From JAFDZO01 sp041859205 (GTDB taxonomy: Bacteria > Bacteroidota > Ignavibacteria > Tepidaquicellales > Tepidaquicellaceae), in NCBI GenBank assembly GCA_041859205.1, contig JBHEKU010000313.1, positions 1 to 39,284 of the forward strand: a stretch of 39,284 nt of DNA, written 5' to 3'. Shown here piece by piece: positions 8,191 through 17,846 of this stretch. The notes beneath the pieces are model-generated. The model ran no database searches. It was not told where the DNA came from and was given only the letters and a program-made list of their open reading frames with translations. The position numbers were made by a program, and so were the translations under genes. The first letter of the stretch is position 1. Each line of letters opens with the position of its first letter.

Positions 8191-9617
8191 TAGAATTGAA
8201 AATAAATAAATTGACCGCCGTCAAAAACGCCTATTAGTACAATTAATATTAAAAGCATCAGGTAAGCAGCATATCTTACTACAGCTCTTTTATTATGGAA
8301 AATGTAAAATCTTCCTCTGAAAAACTCTTCTTTGAACTCCACAGCAATCAGGAATAATATAGCAAATATTGCGTATATCATTATAGAAGGGTTCGGAATA
8401 AATAGTTTGCCGGGTGAAAACATATTCATTAAGACGTATATGCCGTCATGCACGCTATTGGCGCGGAAAAATATCCATGAAATACAGACAAGAACAAAAG
8501 TGAATATAATGCTTACAAAAGTTTTTAATCGGTGCATCCTGTCATATCCTGTCTTTACGGTAATCTTATGTCTCGCTTTTTTGGTTATTAAAGCAAAGAC
8601 TAAATAAAGCCCGTTAAGTCCCCCCCAGATTAAATAAGTCCAGTTTGCGCCATGCCATAAACCGCTTACTAAAAAGACAAAGAAAAGATTAAAATACCAT
8701 CGTGGAATAGATACTCTGTTACCTCCTAATGAGATATACATATAATCGCGGAACCATGTTGAAAGCGATATATGCCACCTGCTCCAGAACTCATGAATAG
8801 TCCGCGCAATATACGGGCGGTTGAAATTTGTCATCAACTTAAATCCCATTACCCGCGCTGTTCCTATGGCTATATCGGAATATCCCGAAAAATCACAGTA
8901 AATCTGGAAAGCAAAAAATATGGTTGCAACTGCCAGACTAATTCCTGAATGATGCTCTACATTTCCATATACAGCATTTACATATATTGCCAGCCTGTCT
9001 GCAATTACCAGCTTTTTAAAAAACCCCCAGAGAATTAGTTTTAAGCCTTCTACAACTCTGTCGATTTCAAAAGTGTGCTTCTCATAAAACTGGTGCAGAA
9101 GATTCTGCGGCCTTTCGATAGGACCTGCTACTAACTGAGGATAGAACATTACGTATAATGCGTAGATACCAAAATTTCTTTCGGCTTTCTGATTTCCTCT
9201 GTAAACCTCAATGGTATAACTCATTGCCTGAAACGTATGAAACGAAAGACCTATAGGGAGTAAAATTGAAAGATACGGGACTTCATTATGAATTCCGAAC
9301 CCCGATAAAAGCGATGTTAAGTTATCGTTTAAAAAATTATAATACTTAAAAACAGCAAGCACACTGATATTGGCTATCAGACTTATTATCAGGTATAGTT
9401 TCTTTTTCGGCTGCGGAGTTTTTTCAAGATATATCCCGGCAAAATAATCTATCACAATTGTGAAAGCTAATATTAAGATATAAACCGGAATAAAGAACAT
9501 ATAAAAGTAACAGCTGGCTGATAGCAGAAGAAACCATCTGTATTTGTGCGGAAGCACAAAATAAGCTGTTGTTACAATTATAAAGAAAAATACAAACTGG
9601 AATGAATTGAAAAGCAT
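8190..9617 (-). CDS. MBOAT family membrane O-acyltransferase (AlgI/DltB-like)
   Basis: This 475-residue polytopic protein matches the AlgI/PatA/DltB family. Hydrophobic helices cover most of its length. The signatures are FYPQLVAGPIERP at about 158-170, RWHISLSTWFRDYMYISLGG with His282, and SGLWHGANWTYLIWGGLNG with the invariant His322. It moves an acetyl group across the membrane for transfer to the polysaccharide, here with the SGNH protein that overlaps its stop codon. A run of seven G on the coding strand encodes the conserved Trp-Gly-Gly at 331-333. It starts at ATG 19 bases after the bi-domain oxidoreductase. Confidence 0.93.
   Translation of the reverse strand: MLFNSFQFVFFFIIVTTAYFVLPHKYRWFLLLSASCYFYMFFIPVYILILAFTIVIDYFAGIYLEKTPQPKKKLYLIISLIANISVLAVFKYYNFLNDNLTSLLSGFGIHNEVPYLSILLPIGLSFHTFQAMSYTIEVYRGNQKAERNFGIYALYVMFYPQLVAGPIERPQNLLHQFYEKHTFEIDRVVEGLKLILWGFFKKLVIADRLAIYVNAVYGNVEHHSGISLAVATIFFAFQIYCDFSGYSDIAIGTARVMGFKLMTNFNRPYIARTIHEFWSRWHISLSTWFRDYMYISLGGNRVSIPRWYFNLFFVFLVSGLWHGANWTYLIWGGLNGLYLVFALITKKARHKITVKTGYDRMHRLKTFVSIIFTFVLVCISWIFFRANSVHDGIYVLMNMFSPGKLFIPNPSIMIYAIFAILFLIAVEFKEEFFRGRFYIFHNKRAVVRYAAYLMLLILIVLIGVFDGGQFIYFQF
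8620..8626. repeat. Seven-base C/G homopolymer inside the MBOAT gene
   Basis: Seven C on the plus strand (seven G on the coding strand) fall within codons 331-333, Trp-Gly-Gly, of the O-acyltransferase. The frame is intact here. Such tracts can slip, but seven is short and by chance a few runs of this length are expected in 39 kb at this base composition. Confidence 0.9.
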
Positions 9618-9636
9618 TTAAAGATTTTTAAGCTGT

Positions 9637-11763
9637 TTAACTTTTAATAGCAGTTTTGTTTTTTATGGAATCAATCACATCAAGTGTTGCCTTTGTTGCA
9701 TCATAAACTTCTTCAAATGATATAGGTGTCGGCTTTCCGTTTTCAATTGCGTCAATAAATTCTTTTATTTCCTGAGCGTGACCTTTATCCTGCTTGCCCG
9801 ATTTGTTGGACTTCACTTCTTTGCCGTAAGTTTTTACTTCCCTGAAATCATCAACAACCATTACTTTATTTGCATAGAAAACTTCTATATTTTCTTTCGG
9901 CAATGAGTTGGCGCCATTGGAGAAATAACAAATCGAACCAATCGTTCCGTTATCAAATCCCATATTGATGCTAAGCGTATCCATCAGATAAGGACTGTTA
10001 TCCATGCTGATTGCATTGATAAAATTAATCTTCGAGCCGGATAGGAACATAACTAAATCAATGAAGTGACAGACTTCACCGATAATTCTTCCGCCGCCGA
10101 TTTCCTTATCCTGTACCCAATGGTCTTTCGGCATATTGCCTGCATTGATGCGGTAGTTGATTGCCTTCGGAACATCTTTGTCCATCGTGCTCATTATTGC
10201 TTTGATGGCAGGTGCAAATCTTCTGTTGTAGCCGACCATTAAATGCAAATTACTTTTTTGCTTATAAAGTTCTGCTATTGTTTCAAGCTCGCCTCTGTTC
10301 ATGCACAATGGTTTCTCAACAAAAACATTTTTATTATTTTTTAATCCGTCTATTACATTTGCTGCATGAAGGTTGTGCCTGGTGGCTATAAATATTGTAT
10401 TAATTTTATCATCAGTAAAAATTTTATCTGCCTCGCCTGTCGAGTATTGAAATCCGTATTTATCGGCAATGCCTTTTGCTGTATTTCCCCGTGATGTTGC
10501 TACTCCAACCATATCTGCATGCATTTTTACATTGGGCAGAAGGGCGTTTTGCGCAAATGAACCTGCGCCTACAAATCCTATTTTTGTTTTTGTTCCTTTT
10601 ACTTCACCTTTGCTTACTTTTATTTCATCGGTAATTTTCTTTTCATCTTCATATTTCAAAAGAATTCCGACAAACGCTTCTTTCTTCGCTAGTATCATAT
10701 CATAAGCTTTCTTCGCATCTTCAAATTCAAAAACATGAGTAACAAGCGGTTCAAGAACTAATTTATTTCTTTCAATTAATTCTATATATGATTCCATGTT
10801 TCTGTTCTCAGTCCACCTCACATATTCATAAGGATAGTCAATTCCTTTTTCTTCGTATGCTCTGTCATATCTGCCGGGACCGTATGAACACGACATTCTT
10901 AAATCTAATTCTTTTTTAAAATAAAAGTTTCTGCTGAACCCCGTTGGCACTGCCCCTACTATAACAACTTTTGCTTTTCTTCTAGCGATTGCTCCTGCAA
11001 ATTCTACCGGATCTAACGAGCTTGTACCTGCAGTGATAAGTATTGCATCGGCACCGTAACCTTTCGTTAATTCCTTTATCACACCCTCTAAGTCATCGCG
11101 GTTTCGTAAATATGATTTTCCTATTCCTATTTTATTTGCTAAATCAACCTGAGCCTGACTTATATCTACGCCGATTGCTTTTATTCCTGACGCTTCTAGT
11201 ATCTGCATTGTAAGCTGCCCGATTAATCCTAATCCTATTACTACGGCAGTTTCGCCGAATGTAAGCTCTGCCTGTCTTATACCCTGAATTGCTATTGATG
11301 CTACTGTGGTTATAGCAGCGAATTTTAAATCAACACTCTTGGGAATTTTTACACAAAGGTTTTTATAAACAGAAACTATATCCGCATGATAAGCGCCTTC
11401 GCCGCCGCATGCAACATAGTCGCCGACTTTGAAATCATAGACATCATCTGCTACCGCGATTACCTCACCGGCACAACTATATCCCATTGGTCCTGGCGCT
11501 TCAAGCTTGCTCATAACTACATTGTAGGTTTCAGAAAATCCGCTCGTCTTTATCATCTCTATAACTTGCTGTACTTCTTTTTTTCTTGATCTTGCTTTGC
11601 CTATTAAGCTAAGGCGCGCATCAGAAACGTTTTTACCTTCCGTACCCGCGCTTATCAAAGAATAGTGATTTCTTACTAAGATTTGTCCGCTGCCAAGCGC
11701 AGGGATTGGTACATCCATAACTTCCATATGTCCCGATTTCAATTGCTGTGTAAGCTGCTCCAT
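9637..11763 (-). CDS. Bi-domain oxidoreductase: MDR-type alcohol dehydrogenase fused to Gfo/Idh/MocA dehydrogenase
   Basis: The 708-residue chain joins two NAD(P)-binding enzymes. Residues 1 to about 375 are a medium-chain dehydrogenase with the Rossmann motif VVIGLGLIGQ at 174-183. After a Lys/Glu-rich linker, residues about 393-708 are a Gfo/Idh/MocA oxidoreductase with KIGFVGAGSFAQ at 394-405 and the conserved EKPL at 483-486. The usual catalytic-zinc Cys of alcohol dehydrogenases is missing from SLISAGTEGK near 35-44, so the first half probably works without catalytic zinc. This fusion is common in bacterial and archaeal polysaccharide loci. It probably oxidises or reduces a sugar nucleotide, perhaps through a keto intermediate shared between the halves. 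The substrate cannot be told from the sequence. It sits 13 bases after asnB-like gene 1. Confidence 0.9.
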   Translation of the reverse strand: MEQLTQQLKSGHMEVMDVPIPALGSGQILVRNHYSLISAGTEGKNVSDARLSLIGKARSRKKEVQQVIEMIKTSGFSETYNVVMSKLEAPGPMGYSCAGEVIAVADDVYDFKVGDYVACGGEGAYHADIVSVYKNLCVKIPKSVDLKFAAITTVASIAIQGIRQAELTFGETAVVIGLGLIGQLTMQILEASGIKAIGVDISQAQVDLANKIGIGKSYLRNRDDLEGVIKELTKGYGADAILITAGTSSLDPVEFAGAIARRKAKVVIVGAVPTGFSRNFYFKKELDLRMSCSYGPGRYDRAYEEKGIDYPYEYVRWTENRNMESYIELIERNKLVLEPLVTHVFEFEDAKKAYDMILAKKEAFVGILLKYEDEKKITDEIKVSKGEVKGTKTKIGFVGAGSFAQNALLPNVKMHADMVGVATSRGNTAKGIADKYGFQYSTGEADKIFTDDKINTIFIATRHNLHAANVIDGLKNNKNVFVEKPLCMNRGELETIAELYKQKSNLHLMVGYNRRFAPAIKAIMSTMDKDVPKAINYRINAGNMPKDHWVQDKEIGGGRIIGEVCHFIDLVMFLSGSKINFINAISMDNSPYLMDTLSINMGFDNGTIGSICYFSNGANSLPKENIEVFYANKVMVVDDFREVKTYGKEVKSNKSGKQDKGHAQEIKEFIDAIENGKPTPISFEEVYDATKATLDVIDSIKNKTAIKS

Positions 11764-11776
11764 TTGTTATATATCT

Positions 11777-13699
11777 CTATTTAAATTTAAAATTTTGTTG
11801 TGAGTTATCAAAAAAAGTTCTGAACCAGATTTCATTCGTTAACAAACGCCATATCAATTGAGAGTTATCCTGAATTCCTTTTCTGTTGTTTTCAATTAAT
11901 GAAGTAACATATTTAGGATTGTAAATACCGCGCTTCTTCATCGACTCTTCCGATAAAATATCTCCTACCATTTCCGAAAGAGGACCTTTTAGCCATGCTC
12001 TCATAGGAGCGCTGAACGGCGCTTTTGGTCTGTGGATAATTTCATTCGGTAAATACTTTTCTGAAACTTTTTTCAGTAAGTACTTCTGTATGTTTTTTGT
12101 AATTCTGAATTGCGGCGGAAGTGTAAACATAAATTCTATTATCCTGTGGTCAGTTAAAGGCGGTCTTCCTTCTACACTTGCTGCCATTGCTGCTTTATCT
12201 GAATAGTTAAGGTTATGGTCAGGTAAATAAACTCTCGTATCGTTTAAACACATCTTCGTCAGATAAGACATATTGTTATCATTGAATAGTTCTTTCTCCT
12301 TTTTATAAAAAAATGAATCCTGCAGATTATAAGGGCAGTTAGAATAGTATTCGTTGAAATTTTTGTTTGTTAATGCAACGTTTCCTGATGAAATATATCT
12401 ATCGAAACGTGACATATTGGAATAATTAAAAAACTCCTTAGCCCATCTTATATACTTAAAATTTTTCTTTGCAGATGACTGCGGAATAATAGAAACTAAA
12501 TGTCTGAAAATAGAATCCACAACTCCGGGCACATATTTCTGATAATGGTCTAATGTAAGGCATGCTAAATAAGAACGATAGCCGCCGAATATTTCATCGC
12601 CGCCCATACCATTAAGAAGTACAACAATACCATTATCTCTTGCAGCTTTTGAAATCAAATATGTATTAATTGCCGAAGGATCTGCAAGGGGTTCATCCAG
12701 ATGCCATATCATTTTTGGCAATAAATCAACTACGTCAGATTCAAGCAATATTTCTATATGCTTAAAGCCGCATTTTTTTGCCACCTGCTTTGCATAATAA
12801 CTGTCATCAACATTCCCCTGTAATTTTAGATCATCCTGATGAAACTTAATTGTAAATGATTTTATTTCTTTATTGGTATTCTTCACCATCAATGCAGCAA
12901 TGATAGAAGAATCCAATCCCCCGCTTAATAATAACCCTACAGGAACATCTGCAACCATCTGATATTCTGTTGCGCTTTGAAGCAGACTATCAAGTTTATG
13001 AATTGCATCATCTTCCCTTATATTATGATCTTCGGAAGGTTTTATTTCCCAATATGGTTTAACCTCCAGTTCACCGTTTTCAAAAATAAAATAATGCCCC
13101 GGTAACAATTTTGAAATATTTTTAAAACCTGTTTTTGGGGCAATCTGATAGTGAATCGGAGTATACATCGCATCATAATCTACTTCGGTTGTTACAAATC
13201 CTGATGCAAGGATAGATTTAATTTCGGAGCCAAAGATTAACGAATCACCTTTTTGAGAATAATAAAATGGCTTTATGCCCGCACGATCTCTTGCTCCGAA
13301 CAATTTTTTACTTTCTGTATCATATATTGCAAATGCATACATTCCATTCAGCTTGTTGAGTGATTCAACTCCCCACTGTTCATAAGCCTTTATAATTACT
13401 TCAGTATCGGAATGAGATTTAAACTTGTGTCCGATAGCTGTCAGTTCATGACGGATTTCTTTGTAATTATAAATTTCACCGTTGAAAGTAATCCATAGAG
13501 TACCGCTATCATTACACATCGGCTGATGACCTAAAGGACTTAAGTCTATTATAGATAATCTTCTATGCCCTAATCCTGAATTTGTATAAGGGAACCACTT
13601 GGTGCCGGAATCATCAGGTCCTCTGTGTTCAATAATGGATGTGATTTTGTTAAGAACAATTTCATCCCCCCAATTTATTATTCCTGTTATTCCGCACAT
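11777..13699 (-). CDS. asnB: Asparagine-synthase-type glutamine amidotransferase, paralogue 1
   Basis: The 640-residue protein begins MCGITGIINW with nucleophile Cys2, followed by EHRGPDDSG, FNGEIYNY and the PP-loop LLLSGGLDSS (Ser259 to Ser265), then MGGDEIFGGYRSYL and RPKAPFSAPMRAWLKG. Both the glutaminase and the ATP-dependent synthetase domain look intact. In O-antigen loci such proteins (WbpS/WbmE group) are thought to amidate uronic acids to uronamides, rather than to make free asparagine. It lies between the tandem glycosyltransferase and the bi-domain oxidoreductase, as part of a block with a second asnB-like gene. The uronamide role is inference; the family is certain. Confidence 0.93.
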   Translation of the reverse strand: MCGITGIINWGDEIVLNKITSIIEHRGPDDSGTKWFPYTNSGLGHRRLSIIDLSPLGHQPMCNDSGTLWITFNGEIYNYKEIRHELTAIGHKFKSHSDTEVIIKAYEQWGVESLNKLNGMYAFAIYDTESKKLFGARDRAGIKPFYYSQKGDSLIFGSEIKSILASGFVTTEVDYDAMYTPIHYQIAPKTGFKNISKLLPGHYFIFENGELEVKPYWEIKPSEDHNIREDDAIHKLDSLLQSATEYQMVADVPVGLLLSGGLDSSIIAALMVKNTNKEIKSFTIKFHQDDLKLQGNVDDSYYAKQVAKKCGFKHIEILLESDVVDLLPKMIWHLDEPLADPSAINTYLISKAARDNGIVVLLNGMGGDEIFGGYRSYLACLTLDHYQKYVPGVVDSIFRHLVSIIPQSSAKKNFKYIRWAKEFFNYSNMSRFDRYISSGNVALTNKNFNEYYSNCPYNLQDSFFYKKEKELFNDNNMSYLTKMCLNDTRVYLPDHNLNYSDKAAMAASVEGRPPLTDHRIIEFMFTLPPQFRITKNIQKYLLKKVSEKYLPNEIIHRPKAPFSAPMRAWLKGPLSEMVGDILSEESMKKRGIYNPKYVTSLIENNRKGIQDNSQLIWRLLTNEIWFRTFFDNSQQNFKFK

Positions 13700-13732
13700 A
13701 CCCGTAATGTAAAATTCTTGATAATAATTTTA

Positions 13733-15979
13733 TTAAGTTGTTTCTGAAATAGTTGTTTGAAATATTTTTTCAATTCTCTTAGCTACATTGGAGGAAAGAA
13801 AACGATTGGCGGCATATTGGTGATTATTATGCGCAATTTTTTTCATTAATTCAGGATTTGAAAACAGGTTGTCTATAAGTCCGTAAAAGTGCTGCGGGTC
13901 TTTACTATCGGTAAAAAATCCGTGTTCTTCATTTTTGAAAAAATCTCTTAAGCCTCCTACTTTCCTTGTAATAATCGGAAGTCCGAAAGCCATAGCTTCA
14001 CACACAGTAACAGGCATCCCCTCGGTATAGGATGGGAGTATAAAAATATGCGAAGTGGTAAACTCATTAATTTTTTCGACTCCCGTCAGGTGGCCGGTAA
14101 TATTTATATTCTTTATTTTTTTATCGTCAATATACTTTATTACATTTGCTTCTTCCAGGCCGTCTCCTGCAATAGTAAGCTTTATATTCCTGTATTTTTT
14201 CTGAAGGAGTACAAATGTATCGATTGTTTCATACACCCCTTTTGCAATTTCAATCCTTGAAAGAAATAACATCTTGGGGGCTGATATATTAGAGTATTTT
14301 TTTTCTATGCTTTCAGGTGTAAAATCTTTTACAAGCTCAGTATCAACAAGTGTTGTTTCCACATATATCGGTTTTGTGTAACCCCATTCAAGCAGTTTAT
14401 CCTTAAATTCTGTAGATAATACAATTGAGCATTTGGCTTTGAAAAATATTTTTTTAAATGTTTCAATAAAAGTATTTTCCAGTTTGTTCTGAAAGTTTTT
14501 TTTCCATCCTCTGTAAAAAACAATAACATCAATTTTATAGAAGTTAGCAATCAGAATAAACAGCCAGTCGCGGATAACAGATACATCATCGAGAGATGTT
14601 GATGTCTGGACAAGTGAATATTTTTTCTTTCTTACCAGACGTGTAAAATTTATTATATCTAAAAATGATTGTGCAAGATCTTTGAAATAAGGCTGCCTGA
14701 AAGGATAGTTGCGGGCGCCTCTTACGAAATAATCGACCGGCATTGAAAACTCTTTTTTAATTGCATAGTAATAATTGGATATTCCCCCGCGGGCATTTTC
14801 CCCTGGTACTAATATCAATATTTTATTACGCGTATCATCTTTAGTTATAGATTTTTCTTTTTCTTTAACGGAGCCTTTTTCTAAAACCTCATCAAATATT
14901 TTTTCTATTCTGAAGGCAACTTTATCCGATAAAAACTTTTCACCGGCATACTCAAAATTATTTTCGGAAATTCTTTTAAGAAGTGCTTTATCTTTCAGTA
15001 ATTTTTCAATAAATCCGGCGAAGACTTCAGGATCTTTACTGTTAGTAAAGTAACCGTTTGTATCGTTTTGAAAAAAATCAACCAGTCCTCCGACTTTTCT
15101 TGTTATAACAGGCAGACCGAAAGCCATAGCTTCCAACACTGTGTTAGGCATTCCTTCCGAATAGGAAGGAAAAAGATAGATGTGACTGTTTTTAAAGCAC
15201 TCAGTTTTTTGTTCACCTGAAATATGACCTAACAATTGCACATCTTCAATTTTTCTCTCTGCAATATAATTCAAAACATTAGTAGTCTCTCTACCGTCAC
15301 CTGCAATAGTGAATTTAGCAGCCGGATACCTTTCTTTAATTATGCTGAATGCATCAACTGCCTCATAGATTCCTTTGGCTGTTTCAATCCTCGCAAGAAA
15401 TAAAATATTTAAATCTTGAAGATTGTCATATTTAATCTTTATTTCTTCAGGCTTCAAATCCTTTACTAAATCTTTATCAACTAAAGTAGTTTCCAGATAA
15501 ATGTTTTTTCTATAGCCCCAGGATATTAATTTTTTTCGGAAGTCAGATGATAACTCAATTATCGCATCGGACTTAAAATATACCATCTTAAAAAGCCAAA
15601 GATACTTTTTTTCCAGCTTCTGCGCAAAGCTCTGATCCCAACCTCTGAAAAAAACTACGACTTTCATTTTGTACGTCTTTGCAAGTACAATAAACATAAA
15701 ATCTCTTATCAGTGAAACATCATCGAATGCTGTAGTAGTCTGAAGAAGTGTAAATTCTTTCTTTCGTATTTTTTTATAAAATCTCCAGAGATCTTTAAAA
15801 GGCTGCGAAATATCTTTTAACCATGACTCTCTGAATGGATATGTACGGGAACCGCGTAAAAAATATTCAACTTCGTATCTGAATTCTTTTTTAATCGAAT
15901 AATAATAATTAGTAATACCACCGCGCGCTTTTTGCCCCGGGACAAGGATTAACACTTTATTCGATTTCTTATCAGTCAT
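13733..15979 (-). CDS. Tandem-duplicated GT4 glycosyltransferase (two complete enzymes in one chain)
   Basis: The 748 residues are two collinear copies of one GT-B enzyme: copy 1 at 7-367, copy 2 at 385-742, offset exactly 378 residues with no net indel between the first motif (NKVLILVPG/NKILILVPG) and the last (RIEKIF in both). About half the residues are identical by eye. Each copy keeps the GT4 donor motif E-x7-E: Glu275/Glu283 in copy 1 and Glu653/Glu661 in copy 2, both within EGMPxTVxEAMAFGLP. The linker at 368-384 is Lys/Glu-rich. No membrane segment is visible. It probably adds two successive similar sugars or the same sugar twice. It starts inside an 8-base overlap with the second asnB-like gene and is followed by the first. 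Confidence 0.93.
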   Translation of the reverse strand: MTDKKSNKVLILVPGQKARGGITNYYYSIKKEFRYEVEYFLRGSRTYPFRESWLKDISQPFKDLWRFYKKIRKKEFTLLQTTTAFDDVSLIRDFMFIVLAKTYKMKVVVFFRGWDQSFAQKLEKKYLWLFKMVYFKSDAIIELSSDFRKKLISWGYRKNIYLETTLVDKDLVKDLKPEEIKIKYDNLQDLNILFLARIETAKGIYEAVDAFSIIKERYPAAKFTIAGDGRETTNVLNYIAERKIEDVQLLGHISGEQKTECFKNSHIYLFPSYSEGMPNTVLEAMAFGLPVITRKVGGLVDFFQNDTNGYFTNSKDPEVFAGFIEKLLKDKALLKRISENNFEYAGEKFLSDKVAFRIEKIFDEVLEKGSVKEKEKSITKDDTRNKILILVPGENARGGISNYYYAIKKEFSMPVDYFVRGARNYPFRQPYFKDLAQSFLDIINFTRLVRKKKYSLVQTSTSLDDVSVIRDWLFILIANFYKIDVIVFYRGWKKNFQNKLENTFIETFKKIFFKAKCSIVLSTEFKDKLLEWGYTKPIYVETTLVDTELVKDFTPESIEKKYSNISAPKMLFLSRIEIAKGVYETIDTFVLLQKKYRNIKLTIAGDGLEEANVIKYIDDKKIKNINITGHLTGVEKINEFTTSHIFILPSYTEGMPVTVCEAMAFGLPIITRKVGGLRDFFKNEEHGFFTDSKDPQHFYGLIDNLFSNPELMKKIAHNNHQYAANRFLSSNVAKRIEKIFQTTISETT
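13754..14827 (-). repeat. Copy 2 of the internal GT4 duplication
   Basis: Codons 385-742 repeat codons 7-367 (14879-15961) at a fixed spacing of 1134 bases. The copies have diverged at the DNA level, so this is an old duplication rather than a fresh direct repeat. Confidence 0.9.
14879..15961 (-). repeat. Copy 1 of the internal GT4 duplication
   Basis: This is the first glycosyltransferase unit of the fused gene (codons 7-367), aligned end to end with copy 2. Both copies share the N-terminal ARGGIxNYYYxIKKEF stretch and the C-terminal AFGLPxITRKVGGL stretch. Confidence 0.9.
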
Positions 15980-17846
15980 TAGCTTTCCTGTTGTAAATCT
16001 CCTGCAGAACTATAAGCATCCAGATTATATTACTGTTATCTTTTTTTCCTTCCTTATTATCGGTAATAAAATTTTTTATTGCATCCTTATTAAGTCCGAA
16101 ATCATTTGTATATAATTTTTCTAATCTATCTTTCATAGAATCATCTTTGAACCACTCTACAAGCGGCACTCTAAACCCTTTTTTGGAAGCTTTTAACAAC
16201 GAAGGCGGAAGCATCTTTTTGCCGATAGTATTTCTTAAAATGCTTTTCCTTTCCATTCTTTCCATCTTAATGTTTTTATCTATACCTATTGAAAATTCTA
16301 CGAGTCTGTGGTCAATAAAAGGGACACGCGCTTCCAGCGAATGCGCCATTGACATTCTATCAACTTTAACCAGATAATCTTCAGGAAGAAATAGTTTAAA
16401 ATTCAAAAACATTAACTTATAAAAATCATCTTTATATGTGCACTGTGATAGCAAGTCATTAGTATAATCTTCTATTGAATATATGTCGTTTCTGCTGCTG
16501 AATAAATTTTTAACTGATTTAATTTCGTTAGTAGGCATACGTTCAATCATGCTTGAAGCAAAATCAAGATTAGCTGTACGGAATAATCTTTCATAACGGT
16601 TCACTTTATATCTCATCGTACCGCGCATAGATTTTGAGACAAGCTCTAACGCATTCGGCACACCTTCTCTTACAAATGATGGTGCTTTTTTATAATACGA
16701 GGAAAGCTTCACGCCCTGAAACGAAGGGTAACCGGAAAGCACTTCATCTCCGCCGTCTCCGGTAAGAACCATCTTTACATATTTCCTTGCAAACTTTGAT
16801 ACAATACCGGTAGGGATAGCAGATGAATCGCCAAACGGTTCATCATAGTGAAACAGTACTTTGTTTAATGATTCATCAAAAGATTCGGGTATCACATTGT
16901 AAACGTGATGATTAGTCTTGTACATATCTGCAACATCCTGCGCCAGATCTTTTTCATCAAATGCGGATTGTTCATAGCCTATTGTGAAAGTTTCTATAGG
17001 ATAACTCGAAATTTCGGACATCAGAGCAACAATGCTTGCTGAATCCAGTCCGCCGCTAAGCAATGCTCCAAACGGAACATCACTTCTCATTCTTATTTTT
17101 ATCGAATCTTTAAGAAGAGATTCGAATTCTTCGTATATGGCAGCTCTATTTTTTGCCATATTTCTTTCATCTATTTCCGGAAGGTCCCAGTATTGATATT
17201 CTTTAACATCGCTATCTTTTACAATTATATAATGTCCGGGTTTTAATTTTTTTATATTCTTAAAAAAAGTAAAAGGAGCAGGGATGAATTTAAGAAATAA
17301 ATAAAGTTCTACAAGTGATAAATCTTTTTCATCCGGCACACCGAATGCAAATAGACTTTTTATCTCTGAGCCGAATATGAATGAATTGTTCCATACAGAA
17401 TAATGCATTGGCTTCTCGCCAAGTCTGTCACGCGAGATAAATAAAAATTTTTCATTGTTATCCCAAATTGCAAATCCCCAGCATCCGTTAAGTTTATTCT
17501 GACAGTTTGTGCCCCATTCCTGATATGCATGGATTATTACTTCCGTATCAGAAGTAGTTCTGAAAGTGTGCCCCAGAGATTTTAATTCTTCTCTTAGTTC
17601 AATATAGTTGTAAATCTCACCGTTGAAAATAAGAGCGATAGATTTATCTTCACTGAACATGGGCTGATCACCTGTTGCTAAATCAATAATTGATAATCTT
17701 CTATGTCCGAATCCTAAATTTTTATCTATGTAAATTCCTTCACCGTCAGGTCCCCGATGTGAAATGATATCCGTCATTTTTTTAATCGTTTCCTGTGAGG
17801 CATTTTTTTCTCTATCGAAATTAATGTACCCTGCTATACCGCACAT
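15972..17846 (-). CDS. asnB: Asparagine-synthase-type glutamine amidotransferase, paralogue 2
   Basis: The 624-residue protein starts MCGIAGYINF with Cys2 and carries SHRGPDGEG, FNGEIYNY, the PP-loop LLSGGLDSAS (Ser264-Ser269) and LTGDGGDEVLSGYPSF. Glutaminase and synthetase domains both look complete. It differs from paralogue 1 through much of the C-terminal half (for example RVPFIDHRLVEFS versus RPPLTDHRIIEFM), so the two are not a recent duplication. Its start overlaps the hexapeptide acyltransferase stop by one base (TAATG) and its stop overlaps the tandem glycosyltransferase start by eight bases. By context it likely amidates a sugar carboxylate or acts on another sugar acid; primary asparagine synthesis cannot be excluded from sequence alone. 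Confidence 0.93.
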   Translation of the reverse strand: MCGIAGYINFDREKNASQETIKKMTDIISHRGPDGEGIYIDKNLGFGHRRLSIIDLATGDQPMFSEDKSIALIFNGEIYNYIELREELKSLGHTFRTTSDTEVIIHAYQEWGTNCQNKLNGCWGFAIWDNNEKFLFISRDRLGEKPMHYSVWNNSFIFGSEIKSLFAFGVPDEKDLSLVELYLFLKFIPAPFTFFKNIKKLKPGHYIIVKDSDVKEYQYWDLPEIDERNMAKNRAAIYEEFESLLKDSIKIRMRSDVPFGALLSGGLDSASIVALMSEISSYPIETFTIGYEQSAFDEKDLAQDVADMYKTNHHVYNVIPESFDESLNKVLFHYDEPFGDSSAIPTGIVSKFARKYVKMVLTGDGGDEVLSGYPSFQGVKLSSYYKKAPSFVREGVPNALELVSKSMRGTMRYKVNRYERLFRTANLDFASSMIERMPTNEIKSVKNLFSSRNDIYSIEDYTNDLLSQCTYKDDFYKLMFLNFKLFLPEDYLVKVDRMSMAHSLEARVPFIDHRLVEFSIGIDKNIKMERMERKSILRNTIGKKMLPPSLLKASKKGFRVPLVEWFKDDSMKDRLEKLYTNDFGLNKDAIKNFITDNKEGKKDNSNIIWMLIVLQEIYNRKAND

